Shown here piece after piece: positions 1 through 5,908 of a stretch of 10,765 nt of DNA (position 1 is the first letter of the stretch; every line of letters begins with the position of its first letter). A program made the position numbers and the translations under genes. The notes under the pieces are model-generated. The model saw only the letters and a list, made by a program, of their open reading frames with translations, did not search any database and was not told the DNA's origin. The DNA comes from Candidatus Omnitrophota bacterium (GTDB taxonomy: Bacteria; Omnitrophota; Gorgyraeia; JABMQH01), in the NCBI GenBank assembly GCA_026387595.1, contig JAPLLL010000102.1, positions 1 to 10,765 of the forward strand. Direction: 5' to 3'.

Positions 1-1
1 G

Positions 2-499
2 GGCGGAAAGCCTTATACGGGACAGCTGCCTGCATTTGATCCGAAGGCAAAGACCGCGGTGTTGATGGTGAACGGTTTTAACGGGGTGGGACTGCATACC
101 CTTTTCGGCACCACAAGGCTGTTCGGCCAGGCCTTTAAGAATTTTGTTTTCGTCGAGGTAGGCGTAGTGGATGCCGGAAATTTTAAAGGCGCGCAGGAAG
201 TCGAGCACCTGGAAGAAAATATCAAAACCGATACCGAGCGCTACGTTAAGTTTATGCAAAAGAACGGCTTTTACGCAGAGGCCATCTCCGTCATCGGCGT
301 TGATGTGGTGAAGGAAATCGAGGGGATCGCCCCCGAGATCCTCCAGCGGTTCCCCAATGCCGTATTTTTCGGGGGGCAATTGATCTTCCCGAATGATTCG
401 TTCATTGTAAGGTTCCTGCATAACTATACCGTGTTCGCGCTGCAGAAGAGACTGTATAGGCAGGGGATACCGTTTGTCATACTGCCGCTGCGGGTTTAA
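2..499 (+). CDS. APC-family permease-like protein, C-terminal part (5' end outside window)
   Basis: The frame is open from base 2 and stops with TAA at 497-499, so 165 residues of a larger protein are visible. I see no clear membrane span in this part. It begins with a hydrophobic strand (TAVLMVNGFNGVGLHTL), then KNFVFVEVGVVDAG, an acidic helix, and the ending RLYRQGIPFVILPLRV. This resembles the cytoplasmic, universal-stress-protein-like tail found after the membrane domain of some bacterial APC-superfamily amino acid permeases. The family call rests on recalled similarity of this tail; the transporter domain itself is not in the window, so substrate cannot be stated. An internal GTG at 59 is not the true start, because coding continues upstream of it. 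The next gene starts 60 bases downstream behind its own promoter, so this is probably a separate transcription unit. Confidence 0.6.
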   Translation, partial: GGKPYTGQLPAFDPKAKTAVLMVNGFNGVGLHTLFGTTRLFGQAFKNFVFVEVGVVDAGNFKGAQEVEHLEENIKTDTERYVKFMQKNGFYAEAISVIGVDVVKEIEGIAPEILQRFPNAVFFGGQLIFPNDSFIVRFLHNYTVFALQKRLYRQGIPFVILPLRV

Positions 500-519
500 C
501 CGCGCGCCTTCTGTTTTTT
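490..519 (+). terminator. possible weak intrinsic terminator after the permease gene
   Basis: A short GC stem can form around the stop codon: G490-C491 pair with G502-C503, and G493-G494 pair with C500-C501, with G492 bulged and TTTAA in the loop. About ten bases later there is a run of six T (514-519). The stem is short and the T-run is not directly attached, so this is a weak candidate. It is supported mainly by the promoter that follows immediately. Confidence 0.25.
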
Positions 520-521
520 AT

Positions 522-549
522 TTGCTCTATAAAATGATTATGCTATAAT
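522..549 (+). promoter_or_regulatory. extended -10 sigma70-type promoter for the lpt-hpf-tig block
   Basis: A perfect TATAAT lies at 544-549, preceded by TGC (541-543), the extended -10 element. A partial -35, TTGCTC, is at 522-527 with a 16-base spacer. Transcription would normally begin about 6-8 bases after the -10, near 556. That is only a few bases before the ATG at 560, so the first gene would be read from a very short or absent leader. The region is AT-rich, so chance matches are possible, but the combination of extended and consensus -10 is strong. Confidence 0.65.
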
Positions 550-559
550 ATGCGGCGTT

Positions 560-1480
560 ATGACAAGATGCGGCCTTATCCTGTTTCTTAGCCTCATGGT
601 GCCGGTTATATTTTTTGAGAGCGGTTGCGCAAAGGAAAAGGCCGAACCCGGGCCAGGGGTAAAAACAGAGAGCGAAACGGACGAAAACACCGCCCAATCA
701 ATAGCGCAGAAGATACTTTCCTTCAATCTTGTGGGGCACAGAGACAACGGCCAGAAAAAATGGGAACTAAATGCCCTGTCCGCGGACGTCCTGCCTAATG
801 TGATAAAAATGGACTATATAACCGCAAAGGCTTACGGAAAAGACGGCTCGCTTACCCTCAAGGCAAGGACAGGCGTTTATGATAAGATTACAAAAAACGT
901 ACATCTCGAAAAAAATGTCATAGGCAAGTCTTCCGACGGGGCGCGGCTCACTACTGACAGCCTGGACTGGAACCAGAAAACAGAGAGCGTTTCGACAAAC
1001 GCGCTGGTCAGGATCGAAAAAGATAATCTGGTTTCTATCGGAAAAGGCGCGCTCGGCAATCCCGCGTTGAAAGAAGTCGAACTTAAGAAGGATATTACCG
1101 TAGAGATACGGGATAATCCGCCCACAGTCATTACCTGCGACGGGCCGCTTGTCGTAAACTACAAAAATAATATCTCAATACTGAACAAAAACGTAAGGAT
1201 AGCCGACCCTAGGTGCGAGATAACATCCGATGTCATGAAGATCCTGTTTAACCCCAAGACAAGGAAGATCACCAGGGCAGTGGCAATAGGAAACGTTGTT
1301 ATCAAGCGGGACGGAAACATCACCAACTCAGGCAGGGCGATATACACAGTAAGCGACGGCAGGATACGGCTCGTGGGCAAGCCCAGGATCTCGGTATTCC
1401 CGAAGGAGACCCCGTCAATCGATAAACAAAGGGCGGACCAGGCGGACAATGCATTTACTGGAAACAAAAGGTTTAATTAA
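560..1480 (+). CDS. lptC: LPS transport protein with LptC-like and LptA/OstA-like domains
   Basis: This 306-residue protein belongs to the LPS bridge family that carries lipopolysaccharide from the inner membrane to the outer membrane. Residues 5-22 form a hydrophobic N-terminal signal or anchor ending at Cys23 (ESGC). The Glu at -3 is atypical for a lipobox, so lipid attachment is uncertain and a simple membrane anchor, as in E. coli LptC, is possible. Residues about 48-183 look like LptC (SFNLVGHRDNGQKKWEL, then repeated beta strands). Residues about 184-295 look like an OstA/LptA beta-jellyroll (CDGPLVVNYKNN, AVAIGNVVIKRDG). E. coli LptC and LptA are separate proteins of roughly 190 and 185 residues, so this looks like a fusion. 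The chosen ATG lies ten bases after the -10 box and has no Shine-Dalgarno; the next in-frame ATG (596) would destroy the signal segment. The 3' end overlaps lptB by 32 bases. Confidence 0.8.
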   Translation: MTRCGLILFLSLMVPVIFFESGCAKEKAEPGPGVKTESETDENTAQSIAQKILSFNLVGHRDNGQKKWELNALSADVLPNVIKMDYITAKAYGKDGSLTLKARTGVYDKITKNVHLEKNVIGKSSDGARLTTDSLDWNQKTESVSTNALVRIEKDNLVSIGKGALGNPALKEVELKKDITVEIRDNPPTVITCDGPLVVNYKNNISILNKNVRIADPRCEITSDVMKILFNPKTRKITRAVAIGNVVIKRDGNITNSGRAIYTVSDGRIRLVGKPRISVFPKETPSIDKQRADQADNAFTGNKRFN

Positions 1481-2171
1481 GCGCTACGGCGACAGGACTG
1501 TTGTAAACGGCGTCAACATAAACGTGCGCCGCGGCGAGATAGTCGGCCTGCTGGGCCCCAACGGCGCGGGAAAGACCACTACCTTTTACATGGTGACAGG
1601 CATTATACGGCCGGACGAGGGCCAGATAATATTCGATAATCAGGACGTGACGGATTTCCCGATGCACCGGCGCGCGCAAAACGGCATAGGATACCTCGCG
1701 CAGGAGCCGTCCGTTTTCAGGAAGCTTACCGTGGAAGAGAACATAATGGCGATCCTGGAAACGCTTAACATCTCCACGCGGGAACGGCAGGAACGGCTTG
1801 AAGGGCTGCTTGCCGAGCTTAAGATATCCCACCTTGCAAAGAGCAAGGCGTATACGCTGTCCGGCGGCGAACGGCGCCGGCTTGAAATAACAAGGGCGCT
1901 GGTTACCAATCCTCTGTTCATATTGCTGGATGAGCCGTTCTCGGGCATAGACCCTATCGCGGTATTCGAATGTCAGCAGATCATAAGCTACCTTAAGAAA
2001 AAAGGGCTCGGTATACTTTTAACCGACCATAATGTAAGGGAGACGCTGGCGGTCACGGACCGCTCGTATATCATGGCGGACGGCCGCATACTTATTTCCG
2101 GCGGCGCGCAGGAACTCACTAACAACCCGGAAGCAAGGAAGATATATTTAGGCGAAAAATTCAGGATGTAG
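1449..2171 (+). CDS. lptB: LPS export ABC transporter ATPase LptB
   Basis: This 240-residue ATPase powers extraction of LPS from the inner membrane together with LptF/LptG and LptC; no lptF or lptG is in the window. All ABC signatures are present: Walker A GPNGAGKT (36-43), Q-loop around Gln85 (YLAQEPSVF), signature LSGGE (137-141), Walker B FILLDE (157-162) and H-loop His194. The length and the sequence around the Q-loop (LAQEPSVFRKLTVEENI) are typical of LptB rather than of branched-chain amino acid transport ATPases, its closest relatives. The start lies inside the preceding LptC/A gene, with only a weak AGGCGG-type ribosome site (1440-1445), which suggests translational coupling. Adjacency to the LptC/A gene makes the assignment firm. 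Confidence 0.96.
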   Translation: MHLLETKGLIKRYGDRTVVNGVNINVRRGEIVGLLGPNGAGKTTTFYMVTGIIRPDEGQIIFDNQDVTDFPMHRRAQNGIGYLAQEPSVFRKLTVEENIMAILETLNISTRERQERLEGLLAELKISHLAKSKAYTLSGGERRRLEITRALVTNPLFILLDEPFSGIDPIAVFECQQIISYLKKKGLGILLTDHNVRETLAVTDRSYIMADGRILISGGAQELTNNPEARKIYLGEKFRM

Positions 2172-2186
2172 GGCGAACGTACAATT

Positions 2187-2192
2187 AAGGAG
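2187..2192 (+). promoter_or_regulatory. ribosome binding site of hpf
   Basis: AAGGAG ends five bases before the ATG at 2198. It is a clear Shine-Dalgarno and fixes the hpf start. Confidence 0.85.
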
Positions 2193-2197
2193 AGCAT

Positions 2198-2713
2198 ATG
2201 CAAATCACAGTAGTGGGAAGGCATTTTGACGTAACTGAGCCGATCAAAAAATACGCGGACTCAAAACTTTTTAAGTTTGAAAAATATACGGATAAGATAA
2301 TAGAAGCCCATGTGATGCTGGAAGTGCAGAAATTCAGGCATATGGCGGAGATCACGCTATTCCTGAAGGATTTTAAACTTACTTCAAGAGAGGAAAGCAG
2401 GGACATGTACGCATCCATAGACGCGGCAGTCAACAGCCTGCACAAACAGCTTCTAAAATTAAGGGAGCGTATAAAGGAGCATAAGGGAAAGCGCGCCGTG
2501 CAAAAATTAATTGAGCCGCTTTTGCCAAAAGACAGGAAGAAAAAAGTGATAGAAAGGTTGTTCCCGACCAAACCCATGTCCGTAGACGAGGCGTGCCTTG
2601 AGCTGGACCTTTTTAAGGATAATTTTCTGGTATTCCGGAATTCTGATACGGAAGAGATCAATGTCATATATAAAAGGGAGGACGGCAATTACGGCCTTAT
2701 AGTGCCGGCGTAA
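2198..2713 (+). CDS. hpf: long-form ribosome hibernation promoting factor (HPF/RaiA family)
   Basis: The 171-residue protein should bind the 30S subunit in slow growth or stress and drive formation of inactive 100S ribosome dimers. Residues 1-98 are the S30AE/YfiA-type domain: MQITVVGRHFDVTEPIKKYA, then beta strands with VQKFRHMAEI and the basic helix LHKQLLKLRERIKEHKGK. A charged linker follows (about 99-121). The C-terminal dimerisation domain lies at about 122-171, with KPMSVDEACLELDL, FLVFRN, EINVIYKREDGNYGLI. Having this second domain makes it the long form, slightly shorter than the usual 180-190 residues. It follows lptB by 26 bases. In Proteobacteria hpf also sits near lptB but normally with rpoN between them; rpoN is absent here. 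Confidence 0.93.
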   Translation: MQITVVGRHFDVTEPIKKYADSKLFKFEKYTDKIIEAHVMLEVQKFRHMAEITLFLKDFKLTSREESRDMYASIDAAVNSLHKQLLKLRERIKEHKGKRAVQKLIEPLLPKDRKKKVIERLFPTKPMSVDEACLELDLFKDNFLVFRNSDTEEINVIYKREDGNYGLIVPA

Positions 2714-2722
2714 AATAATATT

Positions 2723-3997
2723 ATGAAGAAGAAAGTAAAGCATATAGAGGAATGCCGCAAGTCGATCGAGATAGAAGTGTCGCCGGCTGAATTCAAGAAA
2801 CATATCAATGAATTTTATGAAAAGATCCAGAAGGTAGCCGCTGTCCCCGGGTTCAGGGCGGGCAAGGCGCCCCGGGATCTTTTAGAGAAGCATTACAGCG
2901 AGCGCGCGACAAAAGAGGTGGTCGAGGACCTTATCGCGCATTCCTACCGCCAGGCACTTGAGGAGTCGGGCTTCATGCCGCTGGGATATCCGGAAGTAAA
3001 TGACGTAAAACTGGATGAGGCAAATACCCTTTTCTTTAAGGTGGAATTCAATACAAGGCCCAAGCTGGAACTTAAGAACTATAAAGGTCTCCAGGCCAAA
3101 AAGAAAAGGGCTGAAATAAAAGATGAGGATGTTGAAAAGTCGATAAATTCGCTGAGGGACGCAAATGCCCGGTTCAAGACATCCGAAGGCCGCTCCGTAA
3201 AAATAGGGGACTACATAGTATGCGATTCCGAGATCCTTGTTGAAGGCAAGCCCATAGCGAAAAAACGCGAGAACATCTGGATGCCTGTCGAGGAAAAAAG
3301 CTATGTACCCGGCTTGTCCGCAGGCCTGGCCGGGGCGAACGCCGGCGACCAGAAAGAAATAGAGACCCAGCTTCCGCCTGATTTCCCTATCAAGGGATGC
3401 GCCGGCAAAAAAGCGGTTTTTAGGATCAACGTAAAAGAAGTAAAAGAAAAACAGCTTCCCAATATTGATGATGAATTCGCAAAAGATTTAGGGTATAATA
3501 CGTTAGCAGAACTGCGGGAAAGCGTACGCAAGATGCTTGAGGGCCAGGCAGCTATGCAGGCGAGGGATGGCCTGGAGAACCAGCTTATCGAGAAACTGCT
3601 TTCCGCAAATCCGGATTTTGAGGTCCCGAGTTCAATAATAAACAGCCAGGTGGAGCACCTTGTTGAGGACGAAAAAAAGAGACTGCTCAAACAGGGCCTG
3701 AAAGAAGACGACATAAAGGGCAAAGAGAAAGAACTTATTGAAAAATACAGGCCGCTCGCCTCAAAGCAGGTAAAAACGATGTTCGTGCTGAATGAGATCG
3801 CCGACAAGGAAAAGATAAGCGCTTCAGACGAAGAAGTAGACGCGGTCTTAGAAGAGATAGCCGGCCGTTCGCGCCAATCCAAGGAAAAGGTTGAGAAATA
3901 CTATGAGGATAACGATCTGTTGCACGGTTTGCGCACGGATATTATAAATAAAAAAGTGCTGGATTTTCTGATAAAAGAAGCAAAAGTTGAAGAATAG
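2723..3997 (+). CDS. tig: trigger factor, ribosome-bound chaperone and prolyl isomerase
   Basis: This 424-residue cytoplasmic protein meets nascent chains at the ribosome exit. The N-terminal ribosome-binding domain (about 1-115) carries the signature GFRAGKAP at 43-50, the same positions as the GFRxGKxP tail that contacts ribosomal protein L23 in E. coli. A central FKBP-like isomerase domain follows (about 155-240; GDYIVCDSEILVEGK, YVPGLSAGLAGANAGD). The C-terminal helical chaperone arms run from about 245 (LPNIDDEFAKDLGYNTLAEL) to the end, with many Lys/Glu helices. Length is close to the usual 430. The gene starts nine bases after the hpf stop and has no visible Shine-Dalgarno (TAAAATAATATTATG), so it is probably translated by coupling to hpf. 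clpP follows, an association seen in many bacteria. Confidence 0.96.
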   Translation: MKKKVKHIEECRKSIEIEVSPAEFKKHINEFYEKIQKVAAVPGFRAGKAPRDLLEKHYSERATKEVVEDLIAHSYRQALEESGFMPLGYPEVNDVKLDEANTLFFKVEFNTRPKLELKNYKGLQAKKKRAEIKDEDVEKSINSLRDANARFKTSEGRSVKIGDYIVCDSEILVEGKPIAKKRENIWMPVEEKSYVPGLSAGLAGANAGDQKEIETQLPPDFPIKGCAGKKAVFRINVKEVKEKQLPNIDDEFAKDLGYNTLAELRESVRKMLEGQAAMQARDGLENQLIEKLLSANPDFEVPSSIINSQVEHLVEDEKKRLLKQGLKEDDIKGKEKELIEKYRPLASKQVKTMFVLNEIADKEKISASDEEVDAVLEEIAGRSRQSKEKVEKYYEDNDLLHGLRTDIINKKVLDFLIKEAKVEE

Positions 3998-4077
3998 GGT
4001 CCCTCGCCCTGCATGGAAAACCCAAGGGCTGTGGATCAATTTCCGGAATGTAAACAATAGAAATTGAGGAGGGCAAT
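3998..4077 (+). other. tig-clpP intergenic region with ribosome binding site
   Basis: This 80-base gap ends with GAGGAGGG (4066-4073), a strong Shine-Dalgarno four bases before the clpP ATG. A five-pair inverted repeat (GCCCT 4006-4010, AGGGC 4025-4029, 14-base loop) is present without a T-run, so it does not look like a terminator. I found no convincing -35/-10 pair. clpP may be read through from upstream or have its own non-consensus promoter. Confidence 0.5.
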
Positions 4078-4674
4078 ATGAGCGTATTGGTTCCGATGGT
4101 GGTCGAGCAGACCTCAAGAGGGTTTGAGCGCGCATACGATATATATTCAAGGTTGTTAAAGGACCGAATCGTTTTTATCGGTACGCCGGTGGACGATAAT
4201 GTCGCGAATATCATAATCGCCCAGCTTTTGTTCCTGCAGATGGAAGATCCTGACAAGGATGTGAATGTATATATAAATTCGCCGGGCGGTTCCGTCACAA
4301 GCGGTCTTGCGATATACGATACTATGCAATTTATAAAGCCCGACGTAAATACCTATTGTCTTGGCCAGGCAGCGAGCCTGGCCGCGCTCCTTCTGGCGGC
4401 AGGCGCCAAAGGCAAAAGGCACGCGCTTCCGCATGCCCGCATTATGATACACCAGCCGTGGGGCGGGGTGCAGGGCGCCGCGTCCGATATAAACATACAG
4501 GCAAAAGAAATAATACGGCTCAAGGAAAAACTGAACGAGATCCTTGCCAAACATACCGGCCAGCCCTTGGAGAAGATACAGAAAGATACGGACAGGGATT
4601 ATTTCATGAGCGCGGAAGAAGCCAAGGCATACGGTATTGTAGACGAGGTGGTTGTCAGTATAAAGAAGAAATAA
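4078..4674 (+). CDS. clpP: ATP-dependent Clp protease proteolytic subunit ClpP
   Basis: This is a serine protease of 198 residues that forms two stacked heptameric rings and degrades substrates fed by a Clp ATPase. The catalytic triad is intact: Ser100 (GQAASLAALL), His125 (RIMIHQP) and Asp174 (DRDYFMS). The spacing of 25 and 49 residues equals that of E. coli ClpP (Ser97, His122, Asp171). The oxyanion segment NSPGGSVTSG is at 67-76, and the processing-side start MSVLVPMVVEQTSRGFERAYDIYSRLL is typical. After the catalytic Ser the usual Met is Leu101 and a small residue, Ala102, follows. This departs mildly from the common family signature but should be tolerated. In many genomes clpX lies directly downstream; here an aminotransferase gene follows, so the ATPase partner must be encoded elsewhere. 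Confidence 0.97.
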   Translation: MSVLVPMVVEQTSRGFERAYDIYSRLLKDRIVFIGTPVDDNVANIIIAQLLFLQMEDPDKDVNVYINSPGGSVTSGLAIYDTMQFIKPDVNTYCLGQAASLAALLLAAGAKGKRHALPHARIMIHQPWGGVQGAASDINIQAKEIIRLKEKLNEILAKHTGQPLEKIQKDTDRDYFMSAEEAKAYGIVDEVVVSIKKK

Positions 4675-4713
4675 AAACTGTCCCCGTAGGAGTGGTAGTA
4701 ATTACACTGAGTA

Positions 4714-4734
4714 GCAACCACAACAAATGGTTGC
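4714..4734 (+). repeat. small hairpin in the leader of the aminotransferase gene
   Basis: A perfect seven-base inverted repeat, GCAACCA (4714-4720) and TGGTTGC (4728-4734), encloses the loop CAACAAA and ends five bases before the ribosome site. GTGGT at 4692-4696 could instead pair with ACCAC at 4717-4721, which overlaps the left arm, so two exclusive folds are possible. No T-run follows, so it is not an intrinsic terminator. I see no match to a riboswitch class I know. A regulatory role is inference only. Confidence 0.45.
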
Positions 4735-4739
4735 ATGGA

Positions 4740-4745
4740 AAGGAG
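4740..4745 (+). promoter_or_regulatory. ribosome binding site deciding the aminotransferase start
   Basis: AAGGAG (within AAAGGAGAG, 4739-4747) lies 11 bases before ATG 4757. The earlier in-frame ATG at 4727 has no Shine-Dalgarno and lies in the hairpin. Family proteins begin close to the TPGPTPVPP motif, which also favours 4757. Confidence 0.75.
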
Positions 4746-4756
4746 AGACAGAAATA

Positions 4757-5890
4757 ATGATTAAGAATTTTTTGATGACTCCCGGGCCAACGCCTGTCCC
4801 GCCGGAGGTCTTGCTGGCTATGGCGAAACCGATAATCCACCACAGGACACCGCAATTCCAGAAGATCCTGCAGGAGGTGGAGGAAAATCTTAAGTATATA
4901 TTCCAGACAAGGGAAGACGTGATGATATTGACCAGCTCGGGTACAGGCGCTATGGAAAGCGCGGTGAGCAACCTGCTGTCCCCTAAAGATAAAGCAATAA
5001 CGGTCCAGGGCGGTAAATTCGGAGAAAGATGGACCGAACTTTGTCAGGCATACGGCGTTGAAACCGTGATCATAAATGTTGAATGGGGCAAGGCTGTTGA
5101 CCCGAAAGTAATAGCGGATACGCTCGCAAAGACAAAGGCGAAAGCGGTATTTACAACATTATGCGAGACCTCAACCGGTGTTATTACCGATATAAAGGCA
5201 ATAGCCGAAGTCACAAAAAAGACAGACGCTGTTCTGGTCGTGGACGCTATAAGCGGTTTAGGCGCTGTTGAGTGCAGGATGGATGAATGGGGCATAGACG
5301 CGGTTATATCCGGCTCGCAGAAGGGCCTCATGATACCGCCGGGGCTTGCCTTCATAGCCGTAAGCCAGAAGGCGTGGAAACTTGTTGAGCAGTCAAAATG
5401 CCCGAAATATTATTTCGACCTTAAGGCCGCGAAAAAAGCAGTGGCTAAAACGGATACGCCTTGGACGCCGGCAATTACACTCGTGATAGGCCTGAATGAA
5501 GCACTTAAAATATTGAAACAGGAAACGCTTGAAGGGATAATAAACCGCCATAAAAAGATGGCAAAGGCCTGCCGGGAAGCCGCTAAAGCCTTGGGACTCA
5601 AACTTTACAGCCCAACAGCCTCAAGCGACGCTGTTACGGCGGTAGAGGTACCGCAGGGCATCGACGGCGAAAAACTCGTAAAGACCATGCGCGATGAATA
5701 CGGCGTCGGTATCGCGGGCGGCCAGGCACAGCTGAAAGGCAAGGTCTTCAGGATCGCCAGCATGGGTTATATGAATCAGTTCGATATAATCGTAGCGATT
5801 TCCTGCCTTGAGACGGTCTTAAGTAAGATGGGATATAAATTTGAACTGGGCGCGGGCGTAAAGGCCGCGCAGAAGGTATTTTTGGAATAG
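4757..5890 (+). CDS. class V PLP aminotransferase (alanine/serine-glyoxylate type), likely phosphoserine aminotransferase role
   Basis: This cytoplasmic 377-residue fold-type I PLP enzyme belongs to the alanine-glyoxylate/serine-pyruvate aminotransferase group, a family that also includes the so-called soluble hydrogenase 42 kDa subunit. Visible motifs are TPGPTPVPPEV (8-18), HHRTPQF (28-34), the phosphate-binding SSGTGAME (60-67), the PLP-ring aspartate Asp163 (VVDAISGLGA), the Schiff-base lysine Lys189 (SGSQKGLM) and Arg332 (VFRIASMG), the expected substrate carboxylate-binding arginine. It is followed after 18 bases by serA. By context it may convert 3-phosphohydroxypyruvate to phosphoserine in place of SerC, or make glycine or serine from glyoxylate or hydroxypyruvate. 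The family is certain; the substrate is inferred from the neighbour. Confidence 0.9.
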   Translation: MIKNFLMTPGPTPVPPEVLLAMAKPIIHHRTPQFQKILQEVEENLKYIFQTREDVMILTSSGTGAMESAVSNLLSPKDKAITVQGGKFGERWTELCQAYGVETVIINVEWGKAVDPKVIADTLAKTKAKAVFTTLCETSTGVITDIKAIAEVTKKTDAVLVVDAISGLGAVECRMDEWGIDAVISGSQKGLMIPPGLAFIAVSQKAWKLVEQSKCPKYYFDLKAAKKAVAKTDTPWTPAITLVIGLNEALKILKQETLEGIINRHKKMAKACREAAKALGLKLYSPTASSDAVTAVEVPQGIDGEKLVKTMRDEYGVGIAGGQAQLKGKVFRIASMGYMNQFDIIVAISCLETVLSKMGYKFELGAGVKAAQKVFLE

Positions 5891-5908
5891 AAAGGGGACA
5901 GGCAAGAG

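Noticed and set aside
3301..3882. 193-residue minus-strand open frame opposite tig
   Set aside because: It is Ser/Phe-rich, lacks motifs and lies entirely opposite a well-supported trigger factor gene; it is the complement of Lys/Glu-rich coding.
3998..4077. Terminator or promoter between tig and clpP
   Set aside because: The five-pair inverted repeat lacks a T-run, and no -35/-10 pair with sensible spacing was found, so only the ribosome site is claimed.
4727..4756. Upstream ATG (4727) as aminotransferase start
   Set aside because: It has no ribosome binding site and lies in a hairpin. ATG 4757 follows AAGGAG and places the TPGPTP motif at the expected distance from the N terminus.
4356..4757. 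133-residue plus-strand frame overlapping clpP
   Set aside because: It lies in another frame within clpP, whose catalytic triad and length are intact, and its Arg/Gly-rich product shows no motif.
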